Below, piece by piece: positions 52,231 through 60,664 of a DNA stretch of 64,000 nt. Positions within the stretch are counted from its first letter, which is position 1; each line of letters begins with the position of its first letter. The stretch covers positions 186,001-250,000 of the forward strand of contig PAVS01000011.1 of the NCBI GenBank assembly GCA_002713145.1, in the 5' to 3' direction. Below the pieces are notes generated by a model that was given only the letters and a program-made list of their open reading frames with translations, searched no databases and was not told the DNA's origin. Position numbers and translations under genes: made by a program. Origin of the DNA: Halobacteriovoraceae bacterium. GTDB taxonomy: Bacteria; Bdellovibrionota; Bacteriovoracia; Bacteriovoracales; Bacteriovoracaceae.

Positions 52231-53457
52231 ATGAGAAGACTTGTTGTATCAGTCGCATTAGCATTACCGCTTGCTGCACTTGCATTGCCAGTGAAAAGTG
52301 GTGAAAACTTTAGAGTCCAAATTCCAGGTGAATATATAGTTAAATCTTTTGGTGAGAAAATGAATTTGCCAGTCAAAAGAAAACTCGGAAAGAATCTCTT
52401 TTTAGTTAAAGCGTCTAGCCAAAAGTCTCTAAATGGGTTTGCAGCAGTTTATCCAAACTATGCTTACTATGGAGAGTACAAGGATGTAGTTTCTAGCGAT
52501 ACGCCAAACGATCAAAGTTTTAATGATCAGTTTCATCACGAGATGATTCAAACCACTAAGGCGTGGGAGACAACGAAAGGTGATAAGGAAATCATCATTG
52601 CGGTTACTGATAACGAGTTCCAACTAGACCACGTTGATATGCAAACAACTTGGTACAAAAATCCGAATGAAATTGCGGATAATGGGATCGATGATGATAA
52701 CAATGGTTATATTGATGATGTTTATGGTTATGACTTTATGGGTGAGGACAACGATGTTGACGCAACAGACGTGTCAACTCACGGTACCCACGTTGCGGGA
52801 ACAATCGCAGCGACAGCGAACAATAAACTAGGGGGAGCAGGGATTGCTCCGAAATTAAAAGTTATGCCACTTAGATGGTATGGAAATGAGCGTACTTGGA
52901 CTTCGGCGATCGTCGCTGAGACTTATAGATATGCAGTTGATAATGGAGCGAAGATCATCACCACCAGTTATAATATTGACTACATGGTTGATGACCAAGC
53001 TTACTTAGATTCAGTTGCCTATATTAGAGCAAATGATGTGCTTCTTTTTAATAGTGCGGGGAATGGTTATAGAGCTAATCCTCCAAGACAAAAAATTGAA
53101 GAGATCATCTTAGTCTGTGCAGTTAAATCTTCTGATGCTAGCAACGCTGATGAGAAAGCAGGATTTTCAAATTGGGGTACTGGAATTGACATTTGTGCAC
53201 CAGGAAATCCAGTTTACGCTCCAGTTCAAGCGGATAGCGGAGTTCAAAATGCTTATGGAAACCTAAGTGGAACTTCAATGGCCACACCTCAAGCAGCAGC
53301 GGTTGCTGGGCTTATTTGGTCAGCACATCCTAACTTCAGCGATGAAGAAGTCAGAGATAGACTTTTAAATTCAGCTGATGATATTGAAGCCAAGAATCCA
53401 CGCTACCAAGGTATGCTTGGAGCGGGAAGAATAAACGCTTTTAAAGCGGTTAAGTAA
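52231..53457 (+). CDS. Secreted subtilisin-like serine protease (S8)
   Basis: The 408-residue protein has a signal peptide (residues 1-19, RRLVVSVALALPLAALALP), a short propeptide-like region and the S8 domain. The catalytic residues are Asp127 (AVTDNEFQLDH), His184 (STHGTHVAG) and Ser349 (GTSMATPQ), with the oxyanion Asn278 in SAGNG. The Asp block lacks the usual DTG and has NEF after the Asp. An Asp/Asn-rich NGIDDDNNGYIDD stretch (151-163) probably binds calcium. AAGGAGGGG sits just before the ATG. Predicted to act outside the cell; a role in prey or matrix degradation is possible but not shown. Confidence 0.88.
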   Translation: MRRLVVSVALALPLAALALPVKSGENFRVQIPGEYIVKSFGEKMNLPVKRKLGKNLFLVKASSQKSLNGFAAVYPNYAYYGEYKDVVSSDTPNDQSFNDQFHHEMIQTTKAWETTKGDKEIIIAVTDNEFQLDHVDMQTTWYKNPNEIADNGIDDDNNGYIDDVYGYDFMGEDNDVDATDVSTHGTHVAGTIAATANNKLGGAGIAPKLKVMPLRWYGNERTWTSAIVAETYRYAVDNGAKIITTSYNIDYMVDDQAYLDSVAYIRANDVLLFNSAGNGYRANPPRQKIEEIILVCAVKSSDASNADEKAGFSNWGTGIDICAPGNPVYAPVQADSGVQNAYGNLSGTSMATPQAAAVAGLIWSAHPNFSDEEVRDRLLNSADDIEAKNPRYQGMLGAGRINAFKAVK

Positions 53458-53482
53458 CAACTCTCAAAATTTACTTAAAGAT

Positions 53483-53512
53483 AAAGCTCAGCATATGCTG
53501 GGCTTTTTTTTT
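53483..53512 (+). terminator. Rho-independent terminator after the protease gene
   Basis: AGCTCAGCA and TGCTGGGCT (53485-53504, two-base loop, one G-U pair) form a 9-bp stem followed by a run of nine T up to 53512. It ends the protease transcript and separates it from galE, which starts 16 bases later. Confidence 0.8.
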
Positions 53513-53528
53513 GTGCTAGCATTTCCCT

Positions 53529-54536
53529 ATGAAAAATTCAAAAATTTTAGTCACAGGTGGCGCAGGTTATATCGGATCTCACGTAGTCAAATTGCTCGGT
53601 GAAGCCGGTTATGATTTGCTCATATTAGATAATCTTTCTACTGGAAATAAGGACTCAGTTCTTTTTGGTGAGCTCATTGTTGGGGATGTTGCTGATACTG
53701 ATCTTTTAAAAAAGATTTTTACGGAAAATAAAATCAGTGCGGTGATGAACTTTGCCGGAAGTATTAAAGTTCCGGAGAGTGTTGAGAACCCGCTTAAATA
53801 TTATTTAAATAATACAGTGAACACCACTCATCTTCTGCGAGCTTGCCAAGATTATGAGGTGACAAATTTTATCTTCTCTTCCACTGCCGCAGTATATGGT
53901 CTTCCCGAGGAAGATCTCGCTCATGAAGAAAGTAAGCTCGATCCTATTAATCCTTACGGTAGAAGTAAGCTCGTGACCGAATGGGAGCTTTCTGATCTTT
54001 CTCATGCTTGGGATAAATTTAATTATGTAGCTCTTCGCTATTTTAATGTCAGCGGTGCTGATTTCGATGGTAAGATAGGTCAAGCCTTTCCGGAACCTTT
54101 TCATCTCATTAATCTAGCCAGTGAAGCAGCAGCAGGTAAAAGAGATAAACTCTCTATATTTGGTGAAGATTATGAAACCAAAGATGGTACATGTGTTAGG
54201 GATTATATTCACGTAGTGGATCTCGCTCAGGCCCATGTGATGGCGCTGGAATACCTACTGGCAGGAAACAAATCCACGGTGCTTAATTGTGGGTATGGAG
54301 AGGGCTTTTCAGTTAAAGAAGTTATTGGGGTGGTTAAAAAAATCACCGGTGTGGATTTTCCTGTTGAAGTCGCTGATAGACGTCCAGGTGACCCGGCTAT
54401 CCTCGTTGCAAAGGCTGAAAAAATAAAAAAGGTTTTAGGCTGGCAACCTCTGCATCACGATTTAGAAAAAATTGTGGAGAGTGCTTATAAGTGGGAGCAA
54501 AGTGAAACGCTAAAAAAATGGAGAGCGAATAAGTGA
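53529..54536 (+). CDS. galE: UDP-glucose 4-epimerase
   Basis: This 335-residue extended SDR has TGGAGYIGSHV, DNLSTG, FSSTAAVYG and the NPYGRSK catalytic motif, the classical GalE arrangement, with RDYIHVVDLA. It interconverts UDP-glucose and UDP-galactose, or the N-acetyl forms. The gene starts just after a terminator, so its promoter must overlap the terminator. The queC GTG overlaps its stop by four bases (GTGA), so the two are co-transcribed. Confidence 0.92.
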   Translation: MKNSKILVTGGAGYIGSHVVKLLGEAGYDLLILDNLSTGNKDSVLFGELIVGDVADTDLLKKIFTENKISAVMNFAGSIKVPESVENPLKYYLNNTVNTTHLLRACQDYEVTNFIFSSTAAVYGLPEEDLAHEESKLDPINPYGRSKLVTEWELSDLSHAWDKFNYVALRYFNVSGADFDGKIGQAFPEPFHLINLASEAAAGKRDKLSIFGEDYETKDGTCVRDYIHVVDLAQAHVMALEYLLAGNKSTVLNCGYGEGFSVKEVIGVVKKITGVDFPVEVADRRPGDPAILVAKAEKIKKVLGWQPLHHDLEKIVESAYKWEQSETLKKWRANK

Positions 54537-55228
54537 AAAAAAAATCGATTGTCGTTCACTCAGGGGGGATGGATTCAAGTATCTGTCTGGCACTGGCCAT
54601 AGAAAATGATGGAGCGGAGAATGTGCTCTCCATGTCTTTTACTTATGGTCAAAGACATACCACAGAGATTGATTACGCCAAAGCTATCTGCAAAGAGTGG
54701 GGAGTGGATCATCGAACGGTGAATATCAGCTCACTTAATGAAATCACTGATAACGCTCTTATAAATAATGATGCCACCATTGAGCATATTGTTGGTCAAG
54801 CTCCTAACACTCTCGTGGTAGGACGAAATGGTCTAATGGCACGGATCGCGGGAATTCACGCGGAACATATCGGAGCTAGCAGTATTTATATGGGCATCAT
54901 CGAAGTGGAAGCCGCTAATTCTGGTTACCGTGATTGCACTCGCAAATACATGGACATCGTGCAAGCGGCTTTGAGATTAGATTTGGATAATCCCAATTTT
55001 AAAATCGTAACCCCATTAGTTTATATGGATAAAAAGCAAACTCTGGAGCTTGCCTATCAAATGGGTCAGCTTCATTACCTTATAGAGAACACCCTTTCAT
55101 GCTACGAAGGAGTGGAAAAAGAGGGCTGCGGCAAATGCCCCGCCTGTAAGCTTCGCAACGAGGGGATTCGTGAATTTTGCAAAGCTCATCCGGATTTTGA
55201 GTTTTCTTATAAAGATAAAATCGCCTAA
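54533..55228 (+). CDS. queC: 7-cyano-7-deazaguanine synthase QueC
   Basis: The 231-residue PP-loop enzyme has the motif VHSGGMDSS near its N-terminus and the zinc site CYEGVEKEGCGKCPACKLR near the C-terminus, both diagnostic for QueC. It converts CDG to preQ0 in queuosine synthesis using ATP and ammonia. It starts with GTG overlapping the galE stop. No other queuosine gene is in the window. After it, 147 bases follow before the lipoprotein start, with a palindrome AGCCTTCTT/AAGAGGGCT (with one G-U pair) but no T-run. Confidence 0.93.
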   Translation: MKKKSIVVHSGGMDSSICLALAIENDGAENVLSMSFTYGQRHTTEIDYAKAICKEWGVDHRTVNISSLNEITDNALINNDATIEHIVGQAPNTLVVGRNGLMARIAGIHAEHIGASSIYMGIIEVEAANSGYRDCTRKYMDIVQAALRLDLDNPNFKIVTPLVYMDKKQTLELAYQMGQLHYLIENTLSCYEGVEKEGCGKCPACKLRNEGIREFCKAHPDFEFSYKDKIA

Positions 55229-55375
55229 ATTGCCACCTTCTGTTGCATATTCTCTCAAATCTCTAAAAGCTTAAGCCTTCTTAAGAGGGCTATCTATCCA
55301 GAATTAAATAAGTTTTAAATTTCTCAAATCATATTCCGATAAGCGTTTATAATGAAACGCCTAGGACGTTGGCTG

Positions 55376-56014
55376 ATGAAATATTTAATCTTTATGATGA
55401 CATTTATGCTTATCTCTTGTGCTCCTCAAGTAGAGGAAGTGAAGACTTCGTTAAGCCTTAAAATGCCAAAGTCTGATCGGTCGAAAAGAAACTCCTCAAG
55501 ATACAACACCAAAAGAGTGGCCACCACGGGCACTTTTGGACTCACGGACATTAGCATTCTTGATGATATTGATTGTTATGCGGTAGCAGTAGGCTATGCT
55601 AAGTCTGGAGTGAGTGGAGTGAGCAGTGGTACTTGTGGCAATGGCACCGTCGAATTTCAGAATCTGCATTTAGTTTCCCAAACAGTTCCTGACGGCGGCA
55701 CCATAGAAATTAATGATGTACCCATAGGACCGGCTCGCACCGTTTATGTGTTTGGTTTTTCTCACACCTCTAATGGATCTGCTTGTCCAGACTTTCGTCA
55801 CATTCAACCCGCTGAGTATGCCAATATGAGTGCCCCGGTGATGGTGGGAAAAACAACTCAAGATTTACAAAATGCCGCTGAAAATGATGTGGATGTAACT
55901 ATACAAATGGCAGGATCAACCAAATTAAATGGTTGTCGCCATAATCCTTTCACTTGGGTCGTGAAGGGAGTTTTTAATGAAACAAAATTTAACAACGCAG
56001 TATTTGCACCATAA
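55376..56014 (+). CDS. Putative lipoprotein of unknown function
   Basis: The predicted 212-residue protein has a short signal peptide with a lipobox ending in LISC (Cys15), so it should be lipid-anchored. The frame is open from an ATG at 55352, but AGGA lies eight bases before the ATG at 55376, which also gives the usual signal length. The mature part has four further Cys (DIDCYAVAV, SGTCGNG, SACPDF, NGCRHNP) that may form two disulfides, and no domain I recognise. It precedes the surface-protein gene by 20 bases, so they probably form a unit. Confidence 0.7.
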   Translation: MKYLIFMMTFMLISCAPQVEEVKTSLSLKMPKSDRSKRNSSRYNTKRVATTGTFGLTDISILDDIDCYAVAVGYAKSGVSGVSSGTCGNGTVEFQNLHLVSQTVPDGGTIEINDVPIGPARTVYVFGFSHTSNGSACPDFRHIQPAEYANMSAPVMVGKTTQDLQNAAENDVDVTIQMAGSTKLNGCRHNPFTWVVKGVFNETKFNNAVFAP

Positions 56015-56034
56015 TAAATAGATTAGGAATACCT

Positions 56035-57228
56035 ATGAAAAATGAAAACTTAGAAAATGAAATTTATGAACTTAAATCTCAATTGCAAGAGATGCAGAAA
56101 AGAGAAAAAGATCGCAAAGAAAATTTAAAAAAGTTTTTAAAAGTTTCTGCTATTGGACTATGTCTCACTTTTTCTGGTTATGGGATCGCAGTTATTGCGA
56201 GTTTACATATTTTTAGTGCTGGAGAAGTTATTTCAGCGCAAAGAATTAATGAGAATTTTGAATACCTAGAGAATTTGATAAATACCTCTGGGGGAGGTGG
56301 TGGAAATTTAAGTATTTATAATATAAATGCTTATGAAAATATAACTCTGGATAGTAGCCACCACAATACCATTTTTGTTGTTAACAGTGCAGTTGATTTT
56401 AATTTACCTCCTATCAGTTCAGTAAGCACAGGTTACCTAATCAGGATCAAGCAAAAAGAGCAAGGACAAGCTAGAATTTTACCTAGTGGAACTGATAAGT
56501 TAAACGGGCTTAATCAAAAAACTATATTAGGTTCTAATGGCTACGGTATATTCGAAGCAGAAGTAACCTTAGTTAGCGATGGTGTTGAATGGGTAAATAT
56601 TGATATGGAAGCAAATTTTAGTTATTTGAGTTTTGACACTGCAGCAACAAGCTGTACAGACGGCGATGGAGGTGGAGCAAATAATTGTTATAATGATACT
56701 CCTGCACAAACAAATGGTGTTGTATATTCTAGCACAAACGATTTATATTTTAAGTGGAATGGGAATTGGGTCAATCCATCTAACGGGCAATATTTGATCA
56801 ATGATATTAATTCAAATTTAAATCAGGTTTTTTCTAAAGACTATAATTTTTCAACAAATGCAAATGTAAACGTGGCTCCTAATGGCTTAAAGTACTGGGA
56901 ATATTCTGGGACGTATGCATTAAGCTGGGCTGGAAGCTATGTACATAGCAATAGTAGTGATCCAAACTTTTTTAATATACTTTTTAATAATAATCCTTGT
57001 CGTCAGCTGGGTAAACATTGGAGATTGCCAATGTTGGACGAAACAATCGCTGGGGCAGATGGAGCAAATGGAGTTCCGGCTCATTCTAATGGAAACACTT
57101 GGACAGCCACTCCTGATAGTGGAACTACTGATGAGTATATAATGTATACTTCTACTCCAACAACACTTAGCCAAGTTGGTAGTCTAAGTACTGCTAGTTA
57201 TTTAGTTTGTGTAACAGAAGATCCGTAA
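56035..57228 (+). CDS. Membrane-anchored surface protein with coiled coil and Lcl/DUF1566-like C-terminus
   Basis: The 397-residue protein has a charged coiled-coil head (residues 1-36, rich in Lys/Glu), one membrane helix (about 37-60), then an exported part starting FSAGEVISAQRINENFEYLENL, a pattern common in phage-tail-like and surface proteins of several bacteria. The far C-terminus has KHWRLPMLDE and TWTATPDSGTTDEY, matching the Lcl/DUF1566-type domain that forms a disulfide-linked lectin-like fold. The function is unknown, but adhesion or matrix binding is plausible. Confidence 0.65.
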   Translation: MKNENLENEIYELKSQLQEMQKREKDRKENLKKFLKVSAIGLCLTFSGYGIAVIASLHIFSAGEVISAQRINENFEYLENLINTSGGGGGNLSIYNINAYENITLDSSHHNTIFVVNSAVDFNLPPISSVSTGYLIRIKQKEQGQARILPSGTDKLNGLNQKTILGSNGYGIFEAEVTLVSDGVEWVNIDMEANFSYLSFDTAATSCTDGDGGGANNCYNDTPAQTNGVVYSSTNDLYFKWNGNWVNPSNGQYLINDINSNLNQVFSKDYNFSTNANVNVAPNGLKYWEYSGTYALSWAGSYVHSNSSDPNFFNILFNNNPCRQLGKHWRLPMLDETIAGADGANGVPAHSNGNTWTATPDSGTTDEYIMYTSTPTTLSQVGSLSTASYLVCVTEDP

Positions 57229-57234
57229 TAATTA

Positions 57235-57324
57235 TTAATTCGTATAATTAAAAAACGCGATCAAAATCACTTTTGCCGTGATGTAAGCGAGAAGTAGGGT
57301 TGTGGTTGCTAGTTTTAAAAGCAT
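57235..57324 (-). CDS. Small hydrophobic membrane protein (29 residues), unrecognised
   Basis: This ORF codes for a 29-residue peptide with one likely membrane helix (KLATTTLLLAYITAKVILI in the centre). It is supported by AGGAGGG at seven-base spacing before the ATG at 57324, unusually good for this AT-rich genome, and a TATATT at the position of a -10 box further upstream. It lies between the surface-protein gene and the helicase and is not conserved in any family I can name, though its shape is like other tiny membrane proteins. Confidence 0.5.
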   Translation of the reverse strand: MLLKLATTTLLLAYITAKVILIAFFNYTN

Positions 57325-57398
57325 GAGATTGCCCTCCTAAGGACCCTCTCAATATAGCAAAAAAATCTCACTCAATTGAAGTGGGAATGAAATAATTA

Positions 57399-60300
57399 CT
57401 AGCCGATAAGTTGTTGAAAATCCTCGAGGCTGAGCTTTCCAGAGAAATAACTTTGATCATCACTGGCCATCAGGTCCTTAAAAAGCTCTTTTTTAGAGTT
57501 CTGAAGTACGATAACCTTCTCTTCCACCGAGTCCTTGATAATCGGCCTATACACTGTGAGTTTATTTTCCTGCCCAATACGATAGGCCCTATCGATCGCT
57601 TGGTTTTCAACCGCTGGGTTCCACCAAGGATCCATTAGAAAAATATAACTGGCGGCGGTGAGGTTAAGTCCAACCCCCCCAGCTTTAAGGGAGATGAGAA
57701 AGACTTGGGCGTCACCTTCTTGAAAGCGCTCCACTTCTGCTTGACGCTTTTTCATAGTTTGCGAACCATCGATTCTTGCAAACTTCCAGCTATGCTCACG
57801 GACTTTGTTTTGAATATGATCTAAGTAAGTGGTGAACTGAGAGAACACCAGAACTTTGTGACCTTCATCAATAAGTTGCTCTAAGTTTTCCACCAGAAAT
57901 TCAATTTTAGTGGAGAGCATGGCCTGTTTTTTCTGCCACAGACACATCTGTCTGAGTTGCAAGAGACTCTTTAAAATCTCAGAGTATTTTCGCCCTTGTT
58001 GTACACTGGTGATGCGTTTTCGAATTTGCGCGAGGGTATTCAGGTAGTTCTCTTTTTCTTCTTCTGAGAAATTGAGATAGATATGATTTTCAACTTTCTC
58101 AGGCAGCTCGGTCAGAACTTGGTCTTTAGTACGTCTTAGAATAAAAGGTCTCACAGTTTGACGAGCAATTAGGCGGGACTTTTTGCTAGATGAACTTCTA
58201 AAGAGACTGAGGTCGCCCCAGATCCCAGGGATACTTAAATCCATAATATTGTAGAATTCACTCAGATCATTTTCAACCGGGGTACCGGTTAAGCAAATGC
58301 GAAACTTGGCGTTAAGGTTTCTCGCGGCTGTGGCCCCTTGAGAGCGAATATTTTTAAGGTGCTGAACTTCATCCATAATCAGGATATCGAAATTCATATT
58401 CTCAAAAGTGGTATAAGATTCTTTTTTCATCACCCCATAACTGGTGAGAATAATTTTTTTACTAGGATCGAGCTCTCTGCCATCCCCATAATAGATATCG
58501 ATATCCAGCGACGAGAATTTATCGATTTCATTTTTCCAGTTGAGAAGAATCGAGACCGGACAGACGATCAGCACTTTATCAACTTGATCGATAATGCTCT
58601 CTAAAAACATAATGGTTTGCAGGGTTTTCCCCAGACCCATATCATCGGCGAGACAGGCTCCAAAGCGATTCTCAAACAGAAATCTCAGCCACTGGTATCC
58701 TGTGAGCTGATATTCACGAGGAACACCTTCAAACTTCGCGGGCACATCATAAGTTGGCATCTCTTTCATATTGAGCAGGTTCTCACAAATTTGTTCTTCT
58801 TCCGGAGTCAGTGCTCCTTCGATGCCATGTTTTTTCAATTCAAAGAGCTCAAAGATACGTGAGCGCTTAAAATTAAGGGAGAATTTTTGCACATTGGCCT
58901 GATCCACCTGAGAGCTACTGGCTTCATGCTTGGTGTATTTTTTCATGAACTTCAAAAGTTCCCGCTCTTTACTCTCAAGCAGCACCAATTGATTGTCTGT
59001 GACGATAAAGTCTTCACCGATATCAGCGTTTTTGATGACGGCGAGATCTTTCTCATCTACCACTAGATTCACTTCAAACCAATCCAGGTTTGATTTTTTA
59101 CGCTCAAAGCGAATATTAGAAGACCAAGTCTTCACTTCCACATTGTTATAAAAAATAGGAATTTGAAACTTCTGCATGCGCTTATAGAAATTCGCCACAC
59201 CATTAAAAAGAAAATTCTTAGGCAGCTGGAAATAGACATTCTTATTGGCCTTATCAAAAAATGAAAATCGTGCGGCCGTCTCTCCAAAGCACTCAAAGAT
59301 CCCCTCGAGTAATTCTCTAAAAATATTGGAAGGAATGATGTAGAGACTCTCTATATCTTCTTCATAAAAGAGAATCTCTTCATTGTTTTCAAAAAACTCA
59401 ATCCAATCCAGAAGCTTAGAGCGCTCTGAAGCGGAGTAAGAAAATTTCTTATATTCTTGAGTGTTAAATTTAAGGGACTCTAAAAGCACTTTGATGAACT
59501 CATAACTATCAGACTTAGTCCGAAAGCTATTGAGATAACCCCCTTCGCCACACATAATTTTAAAAATATCTGGTGGAGAAAGTTTGCGCTCTTTATGATC
59601 ATAGAGCTCAAGGGTGAAATCGAGAAAGCCTTTTCTCTTAGCGGTGCTAATCGAAAAGCGCGTGTTGGTTCTAAAGGTTTCAATCTCATTAAAGGCTTTA
59701 TCATCTACTTTTATTTGCAAATGAGGAGTATCTAAAAGAGTTTGAATTTCTTTAAGATGGGTATTGATATTATTCAATAGCCCCGTATTCATAAACTTTT
59801 TTACCAAATGGGAGACACTGGCGGGCAGGTTATAAGCAGCCCCGGTGGTCCAATCAAAAATATAAAGATGCTCAAAAAGAGAGATCTTTTTTTGCTCGTT
59901 TCCCTCGGAATCTAGAATTGAAAAAAGCGGGTAGTATTTATGTTTAATATTATTGTAGCTGGCAAACTCTTCGATTCCACTGGCCTTCACAAAATTGATC
60001 ACCAATTTTCCCTCTAAGTTTTTAGGCAGGGGAAAGTTCTTGGTCTTTCTGCTGGTGAGCATATATTGCAAAGACGAGTAGGTGCTATTGGAATTAGCTC
60101 CTACCAGTTTGCTGGCCCCCATTTCGATCCGACCGTATTCGTTGACATGAACACTGGTGCCGTGAAAATGAATATGGGATTTGAGGTCCGTGCTTTTATT
60201 TGCTTCATCTGTATTAAGCTTATTGAGATTGTAGTGCAGATAGAGAGCGGCTACATGCTGGCATTGTTTTTCTTCATTCCAATGTTGGCAGTTACAATTA

Positions 60301-60527
60301 CCTCTAAGAGTGGGCTCTCCATTTTCATCTAATGTCAGTCTGACTTGAAAGGGATCATTATCTGTGACAATACCGCTTAAGGTATAGCGCTTAGTACGCT
60401 CTCTGGAAAAAGAGATGGCTACTCGTCCATTTTCTAGGATTTTCTGGCCTCTTAAGATCATTTGGTGAGAGAAATAATTCTCTCCTTGCTTGGTCAAAGT
60501 TTGCGGAATTACGATCGCATTAAACAT
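57399..60527 (-). CDS. SNF2/Rad54-family helicase with SWIM zinc finger
   Basis: The protein has 1042 residues. A SWIM motif (CNCQHWNEEKQCQH, near residues 77-90) precedes a long accessory domain. The SNF2 ATPase starts around residue 605, with ADDMGLGKT (Walker A) and MDEVQH (Walker B, DEVQ instead of the common DEAH). The helicase C domain has VFSQFTTYL, SLKAGGVGLNLT and DRAYRIGQ. Such bacterial HepA/RapA-like SWIM-SNF2 proteins remodel DNA-protein or RNA polymerase complexes; the exact role is unknown. It has its own promoter just upstream. Confidence 0.9.
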   Translation of the reverse strand: MFNAIVIPQTLTKQGENYFSHQMILRGQKILENGRVAISFSRERTKRYTLSGIVTDNDPFQVRLTLDENGEPTLRGNCNCQHWNEEKQCQHVAALYLHYNLNKLNTDEANKSTDLKSHIHFHGTSVHVNEYGRIEMGASKLVGANSNSTYSSLQYMLTSRKTKNFPLPKNLEGKLVINFVKASGIEEFASYNNIKHKYYPLFSILDSEGNEQKKISLFEHLYIFDWTTGAAYNLPASVSHLVKKFMNTGLLNNINTHLKEIQTLLDTPHLQIKVDDKAFNEIETFRTNTRFSISTAKRKGFLDFTLELYDHKERKLSPPDIFKIMCGEGGYLNSFRTKSDSYEFIKVLLESLKFNTQEYKKFSYSASERSKLLDWIEFFENNEEILFYEEDIESLYIIPSNIFRELLEGIFECFGETAARFSFFDKANKNVYFQLPKNFLFNGVANFYKRMQKFQIPIFYNNVEVKTWSSNIRFERKKSNLDWFEVNLVVDEKDLAVIKNADIGEDFIVTDNQLVLLESKERELLKFMKKYTKHEASSSQVDQANVQKFSLNFKRSRIFELFELKKHGIEGALTPEEEQICENLLNMKEMPTYDVPAKFEGVPREYQLTGYQWLRFLFENRFGACLADDMGLGKTLQTIMFLESIIDQVDKVLIVCPVSILLNWKNEIDKFSSLDIDIYYGDGRELDPSKKIILTSYGVMKKESYTTFENMNFDILIMDEVQHLKNIRSQGATAARNLNAKFRICLTGTPVENDLSEFYNIMDLSIPGIWGDLSLFRSSSSKKSRLIARQTVRPFILRRTKDQVLTELPEKVENHIYLNFSEEEKENYLNTLAQIRKRITSVQQGRKYSEILKSLLQLRQMCLWQKKQAMLSTKIEFLVENLEQLIDEGHKVLVFSQFTTYLDHIQNKVREHSWKFARIDGSQTMKKRQAEVERFQEGDAQVFLISLKAGGVGLNLTAASYIFLMDPWWNPAVENQAIDRAYRIGQENKLTVYRPIIKDSVEEKVIVLQNSKKELFKDLMASDDQSYFSGKLSLEDFQQLIG

Positions 60528-60563
60528 ATATTTGGTCTTACCTTGGATTTAATTCAAAGGTTG

Positions 60564-60593
60564 ATTATACCAAAGAGCTTGCTCTCTTGCCAG
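60564..60593 (-). promoter_or_regulatory. Promoter of the SNF2 helicase gene with internal palindrome
   Basis: On the minus strand the extended -10 TGGTATAAT (TATAAT complement at 60564-60569) follows CTGGCA (complement 60588-60593) after 18 bases. The spacer holds the perfect inverted repeat AGAGC-TT-GCTCT (60574-60585), an operator-like site between the two boxes. Transcription would begin near 60557, 30 bases before the ATG. Confidence 0.6.
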
Positions 60594-60598
60594 CAGCT

Positions 60599-60624
60599 AA
60601 AAAAAAGACCAGCACTTGTGCTGG
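60599..60624 (-). terminator. Rho-independent terminator after rpoD
   Basis: CCAGCAC and GTGCTGG (60609-60624, two-base loop) form a perfect 7-bp stem. On the minus strand it is followed by T-rich TCTTTTTTTT (complement of 60599-60608). It lies about 40 bases after the rpoD stop codon and just upstream of the helicase promoter, so it isolates the two transcription units. Confidence 0.8.
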
Positions 60625-60664
60625 CCTGAGTTAAATTTTTCTATAACTTAAAGAATTCTATTTT

